Positions 14,380 through 21,759 of a DNA stretch of 32,245 nt are shown in pieces. The notes beneath the pieces are model-generated. The model did not search any database. It saw only the letters and a program-made list of their open reading frames with translations, and was not told the DNA's origin. This DNA comes from Acidobacteriota bacterium. GTDB taxonomy: Bacteria > Acidobacteriota > Terriglobia > Bryobacterales > Bryobacteraceae. How positions within the stretch are numbered: position 1 is the first letter of the stretch; each line of letters begins with the position of its first letter. The stretch is taken from the NCBI GenBank assembly GCA_023436715.1, contig JAEZIJ010000070.1, forward strand, positions 1-32,245, given 5' to 3'. The position numbers and the translations under genes are program-made.

Positions 14380-14450
14380 GGGCTGAAGCCGTGCCCTGAT
14401 ACAAGGCCCACCCTCGCTGAAACTGTGCCTTGATATAAACCAAGCCACGG
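14380..14450 (-). repeat. Truncated and degenerate family A elements A6 and A7
   Basis: Positions 14380-14412 keep one half of the element (GGCTGAAGCCGTGCCCTGAT plus its tail). Positions 14414-14450 hold a weaker version (CTGAAACTGTGCCTTGATAT). Both have the same orientation as A5. They follow the KDPG aldolase stop at 14463. Confidence 0.7.
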
Positions 14451-14462
14451 ACTAACCCTAGA

Positions 14463-15131
14463 CTAGGCTGCGGCAGCCTTCATTTCCGCCTTCGCCTTGG
14501 CGATGACGGCCAGGTACTGACGCGCGCGCTCCTCGATGATGTCGAGCCGGCCTTCCTTGATCGTCTTGGCATCGACCAGTTCGCCGCCAACCGCAACCGC
14601 ACAAGCGCCCGCCTTCAGGAAGTCGCCCGCGGTGTCCAGGTTGACGCCGCCGGTCGGGCACATCTTGATCTGCGGATAGGGTCCCTTCAACGCTTTGATG
14701 TACTTGGGCCCGCCGACGTTGCCGCACGGGAAGATCTTCACGATGTCCGCGCCCGCTTCCCAAGCCGTCAGGACTTCAGTCGGCGTAAGCGCGCCCGGCA
14801 GCACCACCTTCGAGTAGCGCTGCGTCATCTCGATGGTCGAGAGCCTCAGGTTCGGCGATACGAAGAACTGCGCACCCGCCAGCATGCAGGCGCGGGCTGT
14901 CTCGGGATCGAGCACGGTCCCGGCGCCCAGCACGAGCTTGTCACCGAAAGCATCGGCGACTTTCTCCAGCGCCTTGATGGCTCCCGGCACCGTCATCGTG
15001 ATCTCCGCGGCGCGGATCCCGCCCCGGTAGATCGCATCAATCGCCTGGATCGCGCTTTCGGCGCTCGGTGTCCGCACCACCGGCACGATCCCTACATCAG
15101 TGATGAAAGAGAGGATTTGGTCTTTTGTCAT
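14463..15131 (-). CDS. eda: KDPG/KHG aldolase
   Basis: The enzyme splits 2-keto-3-deoxy-6-phosphogluconate into pyruvate and glyceraldehyde 3-phosphate (Entner-Doudoroff route) and often acts on 4-hydroxy-2-oxoglutarate too. The 222-residue TIM barrel shows GIVPVVR at 13-19, the catalytic glutamate in AAEITMTVPGA, LGAGTVLDPETA, FFVSPNL, and the Schiff-base lysine in ADIVKIFPCGNVGGPKYI, then PTGGV. Length is typical. No dehydratase (edd) or other sugar-acid gene is adjacent. It is transcribed away from the TolC-like gene and runs toward the Trm112-like gene, with family A repeats between. Confidence 0.92.
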   Translation of the reverse strand: MTKDQILSFITDVGIVPVVRTPSAESAIQAIDAIYRGGIRAAEITMTVPGAIKALEKVADAFGDKLVLGAGTVLDPETARACMLAGAQFFVSPNLRLSTIEMTQRYSKVVLPGALTPTEVLTAWEAGADIVKIFPCGNVGGPKYIKALKGPYPQIKMCPTGGVNLDTAGDFLKAGACAVAVGGELVDAKTIKEGRLDIIEERARQYLAVIAKAKAEMKAAAA

Positions 15132-15225
15132 GAACCTAGATATTACCAGCTTGAGCCGAAACCTGAAACGCCGGGCCGCACGCTACAACGGTTTTCCCTT
15201 AGAATAGCGGCAGTCAGGAGGTCAC

Positions 15226-16497
15226 GTGCGAACGCGATTGACTCTCGCGATTCATTGCTGCTGCCTGACAGGGATCTATGCCCAGGTAAAGCCCCCGGCG
15301 GCCGCCCCTGTTTTGACGCTCCAGGATGCCGTCCGCGAGGCCGTCGAGCACAATCTGGGATTGCTGGCGGAGCGTTTCAATATCCCCGTCGCCCAGGCCC
15401 GCGTCGTACAGGCCCGCCTGCGCCCCAACCCGATCCTCATGGCCGGCCTCGATTACCAGGACTGGCTGGGTACGGGCTTCACTTTTGAAAACGCCGCCGG
15501 GCCTCCGGAATTCACCACTCGTCTGGACGTGCCGATTGAGACGGCGCACAAACGGCGGTACCGGACGGAGGTGGCGCAACAGGCGTTGTCGGTAGCCCAA
15601 CTGCAACTTGCCAATACGACGCGGCAAGTGATCCTCGACGTGCAAAATGCCTTCACGGACGTAGTTGCGGCAAAGCAAGCCCTCGATCTCGCCCGGCAGA
15701 ACCTGAAGGCGCTCGACGCCATCGTCGAGGTGAACGCCAACAGAGTGCGGGCGGGCGATTTGGCGAAGGTGGAACTGCTGCGGTCCCGTCTGGCCGCTCT
15801 GCAGTTCAACAACGCGGTGCGGCAAGCCGAACTGCGGCTGGCAACCTCGCGCAAGCAGCTTCAACTGCTGCTCGGCCGCGGCGGGCCGCCTGTCGTCGAT
15901 GTGGCGCCGCCGCCCGTCCCCAGCATCAACTTGCCGCCTCTCGCGGAGCTCATTACGGAATCGATTCGCTACCGCCCGGATCTCGAAGCCCTTCGCCGCG
16001 ACCAGGCGCGCTCGCTGGCGGACGTGCGCCTGCAGATTGCCCAAGGGAAGGTCGATTTCGATATCGGCGTACAGTATCACCATCAATACGACACGGCCCA
16101 CGGCGACGCCCTGGCTGTGTTCGCGACGGCTCCTCTGCCGGTCTGGAACCGCAACCAGGGCGAGATCGCGAGGGCCAGAGTCGAGAGCAACCAAGCGGCG
16201 GCCCGCATCAAGGCACAGCAGGCCGCGATCACCAACGAAGTGGAGAATGCGTACGCCCAATACACCACGTCACGGGCACTGCTCGAAACCATCGAGAGCG
16301 AGATGTTGCAGCAGGCGCGCGACGTGCGCGAAACCATGGAGTATTCCTACCGCCGCGGCGAAGCATCCCTGATCGAATTCCTCGACGCGCAACGCGCCTT
16401 CAACGACACGATGCAGAGCTACTACGACGCGCGCGCCGATTATGCCCGCAGCCTGTATCTGCTCGAATCGACAACAGGAAGGACGGTGAACCCATAA
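15226..16497 (+). CDS. TolC/CzcC-family outer-membrane efflux protein
   Basis: This family forms the outer-membrane channel of tripartite efflux pumps. The 423-residue product begins with a hydrophobic signal-like segment ending near YAQ (residue 20), then two repeats of the long-helix OEP domain: LTLQDAVREAVEHNLGLLAE (about 30-49) and LPPLAELITESIRYRPDLEA in the second half. Many Gln/Ala/Arg heptads fit the coiled-coil barrel, and the C-terminal RRGEASLIEFLDAQRAFNDT is typical of CzcC-like members. The start is GTG with an AGGAGG ribosome site five bases before. No membrane-fusion or RND pump gene lies next to it, so its substrate is unknown. A longer opposite-strand frame here is a shadow. 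Confidence 0.9.
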   Translation: MRTRLTLAIHCCCLTGIYAQVKPPAAAPVLTLQDAVREAVEHNLGLLAERFNIPVAQARVVQARLRPNPILMAGLDYQDWLGTGFTFENAAGPPEFTTRLDVPIETAHKRRYRTEVAQQALSVAQLQLANTTRQVILDVQNAFTDVVAAKQALDLARQNLKALDAIVEVNANRVRAGDLAKVELLRSRLAALQFNNAVRQAELRLATSRKQLQLLLGRGGPPVVDVAPPPVPSINLPPLAELITESIRYRPDLEALRRDQARSLADVRLQIAQGKVDFDIGVQYHHQYDTAHGDALAVFATAPLPVWNRNQGEIARARVESNQAAARIKAQQAAITNEVENAYAQYTTSRALLETIESEMLQQARDVRETMEYSYRRGEASLIEFLDAQRAFNDTMQSYYDARADYARSLYLLESTTGRTVNP

Positions 16498-16506
16498 TGT
16501 AGAAAC

Positions 16507-16728
16507 ATGCTTGTTTCGGTGAGAGTAAAGCCGAACTCGAAGAATCCGCGGATCGAGGCCGGGGCGGACGGCAGCCTGACGGTGTACCTGAAATCGCCAC
16601 CGGTGGAGGGCAAAGCCAACGAGGAGCTGATCGCCCGGGTGGCCGAGCGGTTCGGGGTGCCGAAATCGCGCGTTCGGATCAAATCGGGGTTGTCTTCCAA
16701 GACGAAGGTGCTGGAAGTGACTCAATAG
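16507..16728 (+). CDS. DUF167 (YggU-family) protein
   Basis: A 73-residue protein covering the whole DUF167 domain: VRVKPNSKNPRIEAG, DGSLTVYLKSPPVEGKANEE, and the terminal VRIKSGLSSKTKVLEV. Structures of this family show a small alpha/beta fold; function is not known. It follows the TolC-like gene by nine bases and may be cotranscribed. The 3' end overlaps the menG/ubiE stop on the other strand by seven bases. Confidence 0.88.
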   Translation: MLVSVRVKPNSKNPRIEAGADGSLTVYLKSPPVEGKANEELIARVAERFGVPKSRVRIKSGLSSKTKVLEVTQ

Positions 16729-17423
16729 TCCCGGGCCGCCCAATGGAGGGCGATGCCGCCGAAGATGAAGCGGCGCACGGCCACATCGCGATAGCCCGTT
16801 TTGCGCAGCACGGAGCAGAGCTCATCCGCCGAGACGAAGCCGCGGAGCGAATCGGGGATGTAGGTGTAAGTGCGGGGGCGCCCGTGCAGAAGGAAGCCCC
16901 AGAGCCAGCCCTGAAGAAACAGGTAACCGAGGTAGATCTGCCGCAGCACCGGGTTGGCCGGCAGGAAAAAATCCAGGGTCACGAGCATGCCGCCCGGCCG
17001 CAGCACGCGGCGAATCTCAGCGATGGCTTCGGCGAGGCGGGGAAAGTTGCGCAGGCCGTAGCCGACGAACACGACGTCAAACGCGGCATCCCGGAACGGC
17101 AGGCGCATGGCGTCGGCGCAGGCGACGCGCTCGATGCTGTTTTCCCGGGCGCGAAGGAGCATTCCGTGGGTGAGGTCGGCCGCCACGACCTTGGCGCCAG
17201 GGAGCCGGCCGGCGGCCAGCCTGGCGAAATCGCCCGTCCCGCAGGCGAGGTCGAGGATTGCAGGGTTTGGCGGGAAACTGGCGCGCTCGAATGCCTGCCG
17301 CTTCCAGCCGCGGTCCATGCCATAAGAGAAGGCTCGGGTGATGAAGTCATACCGCGGCGCTACGGCGCCGAACATCTGCCGCATGAGGCGGGAATCGTTC
17401 TTTTCCGGGGGAGGACGCCTCAA
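16722..17423 (-). CDS. menG: Demethylmenaquinone methyltransferase
   Basis: This SAM-dependent enzyme makes the final C-methylation of menaquinone (and, as UbiE, acts in ubiquinone synthesis). The core begins MFGAVAPRYDFITRAFSYGM, followed by motif I ILDLACGTGDFARLAAGRL, FDVVFVGYGLRNFPRLAEAI, and the C-terminal RPGGMLVTLDFFLP. The frame is open to 17633 but the far N-terminal residues do not look like this family. A TTG at 17423 gives 233 residues, the usual length, and keeps the RPPPEKNDSR stretch. The ATG at 17384 would give 220 residues. No strong ribosome site decides between them. It is divergent from the prepilin peptidase gene. Confidence 0.85.
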   Translation of the reverse strand: MRRPPPEKNDSRLMRQMFGAVAPRYDFITRAFSYGMDRGWKRQAFERASFPPNPAILDLACGTGDFARLAAGRLPGAKVVAADLTHGMLLRARENSIERVACADAMRLPFRDAAFDVVFVGYGLRNFPRLAEAIAEIRRVLRPGGMLVTLDFFLPANPVLRQIYLGYLFLQGWLWGFLLHGRPRTYTYIPDSLRGFVSADELCSVLRKTGYRDVAVRRFIFGGIALHWAARDY

Positions 17424-17474
17424 TTGAGTGATCCGGGACAGCTTTCGATGATAGTATACATTTCGGCTCGGAAT

Positions 17475-18011
17475 ATGCCTCCCATAATTCAGGTACTCGT
17501 TGCGGCGATGGTGATGGTCGCGGGTGTGTATGACATACGCTACCGGCGAATCCCGAACTGGCTGGTGCTGCCGGCGGTGTTGGTGGGGTTCGCGTTGAAC
17601 GCCTTTCTCTTCGGCCTGGCGGGGCTGAGCCATGCCGGCCTGGGGTTCGGCCTCGCCGTGCTGATCTACATGCCTCTGTACGTGCTGCGCGGAATGGGAG
17701 CGGGCGACGTGAAGCTTGCGGCCGCGCTCGGCGCCTTCCTGGGCTGGCAGAACTGGCTGATGCTATTCATGCTTGCGGCCGTGATCGGCGGCGTGCTCGC
17801 GGTGGTTCTGATGATTGTGTGCGGGCGTTTCCGCAAGACGCTGTGGAACACGGCGTACATTCTCTGGGAGCTGGTACACCTGCGTTCACCCCACCACCGA
17901 AGCGAGGAACTGGATGTGAAGAGCCCGCGTGCATTCAGGCTGCCGCACGGGGCTGTGCTGGCGCTCGGCACGCTGACTCTGGTAGGCGTGCGGGTGTTTC
18001 TGCCGAGCTAG
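17475..18011 (+). CDS. A24-family prepilin peptidase (CpaA/TadV type)
   Basis: A membrane aspartic protease that cleaves type IV prepilin or Flp-pilin leaders. The 178-residue protein is mostly membrane helices. It has the first catalytic aspartate in GVYDIRYRRIPNWL and the second in the GMGAGDVKLAAALGAFLGW motif (GxGD). It lacks the N-methylating domain of PilD, so it matches the small CpaA/TadV group. An ATG at 17448 would add nine residues; neither start has a clear ribosome site. No tad/flp genes are in the window. The C-terminal segment after about residue 135 is less typical. Its 3' end is overlapped by the convergent hypothetical gene. Confidence 0.85.
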   Translation: MPPIIQVLVAAMVMVAGVYDIRYRRIPNWLVLPAVLVGFALNAFLFGLAGLSHAGLGFGLAVLIYMPLYVLRGMGAGDVKLAAALGAFLGWQNWLMLFMLAAVIGGVLAVVLMIVCGRFRKTLWNTAYILWELVHLRSPHHRSEELDVKSPRAFRLPHGAVLALGTLTLVGVRVFLPS

Positions 18012-18663
18012 GCGGGATTCCAGCCTCCTCAAGAACAGGCGGCCTGAGAGGCCGCCGCAGGCCGGGGGCCTGCCCCACATTGGGGACAGGCTGCTCTGGC
18101 CGCTCGCTTTGCTCTGTCCCCGTTTTCGCGCTTTCCGGCTCTGTCCCACTCGGGGTGTCCGATTTTGGGACTAGGTTCGTTTCGCAGTTTGATGGCGGCG
18201 GGGCTTGGGCCTTTATTAGCAGCAGGTTATGGAGTGCCCGTTGGAAGACACGGTGGAGGCGCGCTTCGTAGCGGTGGAGGAGGCCGAGTTGGGGCTGGGC
18301 GGCCAGGGCGGCAAAGGCCTGGGCGATCTGGGCTCGCTGGCCGAATTCGGGGTCCTGGGCGGCGACGGCATCGTCCATGAGTTTCGTTTCAATGGCCCAA
18401 GCGCGGCGCTGACGCCAGAGGGCCGCTAACATTTCCTCAACAAATCCGACTTCGACGCTGTCGGCGGGATTGAAGCGTTCCGCGAAACCGGCCGCGAGGG
18501 TATCAAAGCCCTCGCGCGATTCGGATTCGAGAACGACACAACGCGCGAGCAGTCCGTGGCGGATGGCATTGGTGGACGAGCGCTTCTTGCCGGCCTCGGT
18601 GACAGGTCCCTTGGACCGTGCTCCGTTGGCGCGCGAGGCGATTTTTCGCCTTAGTGAAGACAT
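17935..18663 (-). CDS. Uncharacterised GARSKGP...RHGLLA-type protein, 3' end run into a repeat
   Basis: A 242-residue protein. Residues 12-40 (ANGARSKGPVTEAGKKRSST followed by NAIRHGLLA) form a basic signature that I know from many uncharacterised Acidobacteriota and Planctomycetes proteins. A helical region follows, with FVEEMLAALWRQRRAWAIET and a second block LLHRYEARLHRVFQRALHNL. There is no membrane segment. The conserved-looking part ends near residue 155; the rest is Pro/Glu-rich and then translates a family B repeat (VGQAPGLRRPLRPP) and 77 bases of the convergent peptidase gene. The original stop was probably lost. The ATG at 18663 is chosen because the signature begins there. It is divergent from the terminase-like ATPase, 136 bases apart. 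Confidence 0.65.
   Translation of the reverse strand: MSSLRRKIASRANGARSKGPVTEAGKKRSSTNAIRHGLLARCVVLESESREGFDTLAAGFAERFNPADSVEVGFVEEMLAALWRQRRAWAIETKLMDDAVAAQDPEFGQRAQIAQAFAALAAQPQLGLLHRYEARLHRVFQRALHNLLLIKAQAPPPSNCETNLVPKSDTPSGTEPESAKTGTEQSERPEQPVPNVGQAPGLRRPLRPPVLEEAGIPPSSAETPARLPESACRAPAQPRAAA
18038..18078 (-). repeat. Single family B unit, B3
   Basis: One unit with the hairpins GGCGGCCT-GAG-AGGCCGCC and GCAGGCC-GGG-GGCCTGC, ended by CCCCAC. It lies just behind the prepilin peptidase stop and inside the 3' part of the convergent reading frame. An extra stem, GGGGACAG/CTGTCCCC, follows at 18082-18121. Confidence 0.85.
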
Positions 18664-18799
18664 CAGTAACCTCCGATTCCAGGTTATCTCATGCCAGGGT
18701 AGCAAACCCATATAAATGCAATTGAATCATAGACATATGTGTTGTGACCGGCCCTGGCGGCAAGGCCCGGAAACCGGTGAAACGGCGCGAACAGCGGGT

Positions 18800-19600
18800 A
18801 TGCTGTGTTACGGGATGTGGAACACAGGGTACAACAACGACGCGCGCGGGCGGCGCAAGGGAAAGCGGGCACCGGCGGTGGGCGCCTCGGACTGGGCGAG
18901 GGAGGCACTGGGATTCAGCCCGGACGAAGCTCAGGCGCAGGTGCTTTCGAGCGCAACGAAACACGGACTGCTCAACTGCACCCGGCAATGGGGAAAGTCC
19001 ACGGTGACGGCAGTGAAGGCGGTACACCAGGCGTGGACGTCCGCACGGAGCCTGACGCTGGTGGTGAGCCCGAGCGCGCGGCAGAGCGGGGAGTTCGTGC
19101 GGAAGGCGGCGGAGTTCGTGCGGAGGCTGAAGACACCGGTGCGGGGGGACGGCGACAACGAAATCTCGATCGAGCTGCCGAACAGGTCGCGGATCGTGGG
19201 GCTGCCGGGGAACGAGGCGACCGCGCGGGGATTCTCGGCGGTATCCCTGCTGCTGGTGGACGAGGCGGCGCGGGTGAGCGACGAGTTATACCTGGCGATC
19301 CGGCCGATGCTGGCCGTGAGCGGAGGGAGCCTGTGGCTGATGAGCACGCCGTTCGGGAAGCGGGGCTTCTTCTGGGAAGCGTGGGAGCGCGGCGGTCCGG
19401 AGTGGGAGCGGATCCGGGTGCCGGCGACGGAATGCAGGCGGATCCGGCCGGAGGTGCTGGAGGCGGACCGGCGGACGATGGGGGAGGCGTGGTTCCGGCA
19501 GGAGTACATGTGCGAATTCGTGGACAAGGTGAGCGGGGTGTTCGACGGGGATCTGGTGGAGGCCGCGGTGACGGATGAGTTCGGGGAGCTGAGTTTCTGA
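18800..19600 (+). CDS. Phage terminase large-subunit-like ATPase domain protein
   Basis: Terminase ATPases drive DNA into phage heads. Numbered from the ATG at 18800 (266 residues), the protein has a Walker A-like TRQWGKST at 61-68, Walker B LLLVDEA at 150-156 and the coupling segment LWLMSTPFGKRGFFWEAW at 178-195. The C-terminus (AWFRQEYMCEFVDKVSGVFD) is where a terminase would continue into its nuclease domain. Here the frame stops, and the nuclease is a separate gene at 19940. The frame is open from 18716; upstream residues are Cys/His-rich and unlike the family, so 18800 or 18815 is preferred. No portal, capsid or small-terminase gene is recognisable. Codons are richer in GGG, AGG and CGG than in the housekeeping genes, suggesting transfer. 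Confidence 0.75.
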   Translation: MLCYGMWNTGYNNDARGRRKGKRAPAVGASDWAREALGFSPDEAQAQVLSSATKHGLLNCTRQWGKSTVTAVKAVHQAWTSARSLTLVVSPSARQSGEFVRKAAEFVRRLKTPVRGDGDNEISIELPNRSRIVGLPGNEATARGFSAVSLLLVDEAARVSDELYLAIRPMLAVSGGSLWLMSTPFGKRGFFWEAWERGGPEWERIRVPATECRRIRPEVLEADRRTMGEAWFRQEYMCEFVDKVSGVFDGDLVEAAVTDEFGELSF

Positions 19601-19645
19601 TGGTGGAACGGGGACCGTGGGGAAGGCTGGTGCCTCGACACGGGG

Positions 19646-19843
19646 TTAAGCGGGGATCTCCACTACCCTCAGAGTTCCCTTGCCGGCAAGCTCCTTTGCG
19701 ACTTCGAGGTATTCACGAATTGCATCCCGAATGTTGGCCAGCGCTTCTTCTTCGCTTGCTCCCTGGGACCAGCAGCCCGGGAGGCCGGGGCAGGATACGC
19801 TGTAGCCCTCCTCCGTGCGCAGAAGAGAGACGGGGTATTTCAT
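19646..19843 (-). CDS. Orphan HicB-like antitoxin domain protein
   Basis: A 65-residue protein with the HicB N-terminal fold: EEGYSVSCPGLPGCWSQGAS at 11-30, then EEEALANIRDAIREYLE. HicB neutralises the HicA RNase toxin and usually also carries a DNA-binding tail. Here the tail is absent (the chain ends after LRVVEIPA), and I find no hicA on either side. It lies opposite in direction between the terminase-like ATPase and nuclease genes, filling the gap that separates them. The ribosome site is weak. It could be a solitary HicB-like regulator or a relic of a toxin-antitoxin pair. Confidence 0.75.
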   Translation of the reverse strand: MKYPVSLLRTEEGYSVSCPGLPGCWSQGASEEEALANIRDAIREYLEVAKELAGKGTLRVVEIPA

Positions 19844-19939
19844 TTCTATATCCTAGGCGAAACAGCGACGACCAGTGGGGCGCAAGTCTTGGGGACAGGA
19901 TCGTGGAACGTGGATCGTAGATCGGGGGAAAGTTCAGTG

Positions 19940-20650
19940 ATGCGCGTAGTGGGAGATTCCCATTTTTTTGTCGGGTTGGACTTGGGACAGGTGCAGGACT
20001 TCACGGCGGTGGCGGTAGTGGAGCGCGCGGAGTTGGTTGGGGAGTGGGACCCGGTGATGACCGGGTTTAGGAGGTACGCCGAGCTTCGTACGCGGTTTCT
20101 GGAGCGAATGGAACTGGGGACGCCGTATCCGGAGGTCGTGCGGCGGGTCGGGGAGATCACGCGATCGGCGGACCTGCGGGGCCGGTGCCACCTGGCGGTG
20201 GACTCGACCGGGGTGGGGCGGCCGGTGGTGGACATGCTGCGGAGAGCGGGGCTCGGGTGCATCATGATGCCGGTCACGATCACCTGGGGCTCCTCCGCAT
20301 CGAGGATGGCGGACGGGCAGTACCACGTTCCCAAGCGGGACTTGATCACCGGGGTGCAGATTCTGCTGCAATCGGGCGGGCTCAGGATCGCCCGGAGCTT
20401 GAAGCACGGGCCGGCCCTGGCGGCGGAGATGGCCGAGATGCGCGTGAAGATCACCGCGGCCGGCAATACGCAGTTCGGCAGTTGGCGCGAAGGGTCGCAC
20501 GACGATCTGGTTCTGGCTCTGGCGCTGGCGTGCTGGAGCGCCCGGCAGGTGTATCCGAACGGGCCGTATGGGGAGGAGGGGCACTGGCAGAGGAAGGACC
20601 AGGGGGAGTGGGAGAAGGGGTTCAGGGAGTGGGCGAGGGAGAGGGGGTAG
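19940..20650 (+). CDS. Terminase-like RNase H-fold nuclease, separate gene
   Basis: This resembles the C-terminal nuclease domain of large terminases, which cuts concatemeric DNA. In the 236-residue product (ATG at 19940), strand one is FFVGLDLGQVQDFTAVAVVE (9-28) with Asp14; a second acidic residue is Asp88 in LAVDSTGVGRPVVDML; and the third site is HDDLVLALALACW at 187-199. These are the expected metal-binding positions of the RNase H-like fold. A TTG-started version from 19889 would add 17 unlikely residues. The C-terminal tail (YGEEGHWQRKDQGEWEKGFR...) is highly charged and appears again, broken, at 21760-21868. Probable partner: the ATPase gene ending 340 bases upstream. Confidence 0.75.
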   Translation: MRVVGDSHFFVGLDLGQVQDFTAVAVVERAELVGEWDPVMTGFRRYAELRTRFLERMELGTPYPEVVRRVGEITRSADLRGRCHLAVDSTGVGRPVVDMLRRAGLGCIMMPVTITWGSSASRMADGQYHVPKRDLITGVQILLQSGGLRIARSLKHGPALAAEMAEMRVKITAAGNTQFGSWREGSHDDLVLALALACWSARQVYPNGPYGEEGHWQRKDQGEWEKGFREWARERG

Positions 20651-20718
20651 GCTGGAACTCGAACACGTGTTCGGCACTGCTTGGTAAACTTATCAGAACC
20701 AAACGGAGGTGTGGTGCC

Positions 20719-21663
20719 TTGAGTCCGAATCAAAGCCGATGGGCAGTGAGGGCGATTCTGTTCGCCATTGCCGTCGCACTCATTCTAGACGCCGCTGTAC
20801 TCCTCGCAAGAACCCCAAAAGGCCACGCAGCCTGGCTCTACTTCAGGGGGCGCGCGGGCGCGTGCACCCTCTCGCAATCGCTTGAAGCCGCAGAACTGAG
20901 TACCCAGCAGCTCGCTGCTGTGGAGCGAATCCACTCCAAAACGGCACTTATCGAAACCGATCGGAACGGATTCGAATGTTGGGACACACCGCGCGGCCGA
21001 TTCTGGATGGCTGGGGGCGGCAGCACCGCGTTGGAGTATGATCTGGCTGAACAGGATCGAAAAATCTATGGCGGGCACGGCAGAGGCGAACGTCGCGGCG
21101 ATGTCGTGCTCGATTGCGGAGCCAATGTGGGCGTGTATGCCACGGCAGCTCTGGTAGCTGGAGCCAGCCTCGTGGTCGCGATTGAGCCTGGCCCGGAGAA
21201 CCTCGAATGCCTCCGCCGCAACCTCGCAAAAGAAATCACAGAACGCAGGGTGATTGTGCTTGAAAAGGGAGTCTGGAACAAAGATGACACCTTGACGCTG
21301 AACTCAGATCCCCGAAACCCCGCGCGGGACAGCTTTTACATCCTCGATGGCCCGGGTATCAAGAGCGTACGAGCGCACCTGACCACCATAGACAACCTGG
21401 TCGCCACCTTGGGGCTGTCTCGTGTTGATTTCATCAAGATGGATATCGAAGGTTCGGAAAAGCAGGCTCTACAGGGCGCCCGCGAAACAATCAAAAAGTT
21501 CAGGCCGCGCATGGCTGTCTGCACCTATCACCGTTCAGAAGATCCGACAACACTCCCAAGCCAAGTGCGTTCAATCGAGCCCAGCTACAGCGTGACTTTC
21601 CAGGGACTGTTAACACAAGATCAAGTCGTAACTGAGGTTGCCCACTTTTCAATTCGGCGATGA
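20719..21663 (+). CDS. FkbM-family methyltransferase with N-terminal membrane anchor
   Basis: FkbM-type enzymes O-methylate sugars or polyketides with SAM; beside glycan genes a sugar acceptor is likely. The 314-residue product starts with one membrane segment (AVRAILFAIAVALILDAAVL, about 9-28). The methyltransferase domain holds motif I DVVLDCGANVGVYATAALV, the acidic loop VVAIEPGPENLECLRRNL, and the family signature VDFIKMDIEGSEKQALQGA. The start is taken as TTG at 20719 because GGAGGT lies eight bases before; the frame upstream only reads the nuclease gene out of phase. It lies between the complete nuclease gene and a decayed copy of that gene's tail, so it may be cargo of that region. Confidence 0.8.
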   Translation: MSPNQSRWAVRAILFAIAVALILDAAVLLARTPKGHAAWLYFRGRAGACTLSQSLEAAELSTQQLAAVERIHSKTALIETDRNGFECWDTPRGRFWMAGGGSTALEYDLAEQDRKIYGGHGRGERRGDVVLDCGANVGVYATAALVAGASLVVAIEPGPENLECLRRNLAKEITERRVIVLEKGVWNKDDTLTLNSDPRNPARDSFYILDGPGIKSVRAHLTTIDNLVATLGLSRVDFIKMDIEGSEKQALQGARETIKKFRPRMAVCTYHRSEDPTTLPSQVRSIEPSYSVTFQGLLTQDQVVTEVAHFSIRR

Positions 21664-21759
21664 CCGGGAGTAGAGGAGCCTTCGAAGCTGGTTCATTAGC
21701 AACTCGCATCGCTCCGTGAGGCGATTCCGAGCGCTGCTGCGCGGTAGTTCTCGGGGATG

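Noticed and set aside
14224..14448. Long N-terminal extension of the Trm112-like protein
   Set aside because: The extra 75 residues translate family A elements (ALYQGTASAVP and similar). The family starts at the ATG at 14223.
15214..16260. A 348-codon minus-strand frame opposite the TolC-like gene
   Set aside because: Its composition is that of a shadow frame, while the plus-strand gene has a signal peptide, OEP repeats and a good ribosome site.
18082..18121. Rho-independent terminator from the GGGGACAG/CTGTCCCC stem
   Set aside because: The loop is 24 bases and only four T residues follow, so the case is weak. It is noted under unit B3 instead.
19601..19940. A single terminase gene broken by a frameshift
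   Set aside because: The gap is 339 bases, the ATPase ends with a proper stop after the expected domain boundary, and the nuclease has its own ATG. A separate HicB gene occupies the gap. A simple frameshift does not explain this, although old splitting of a fused gene is possible.
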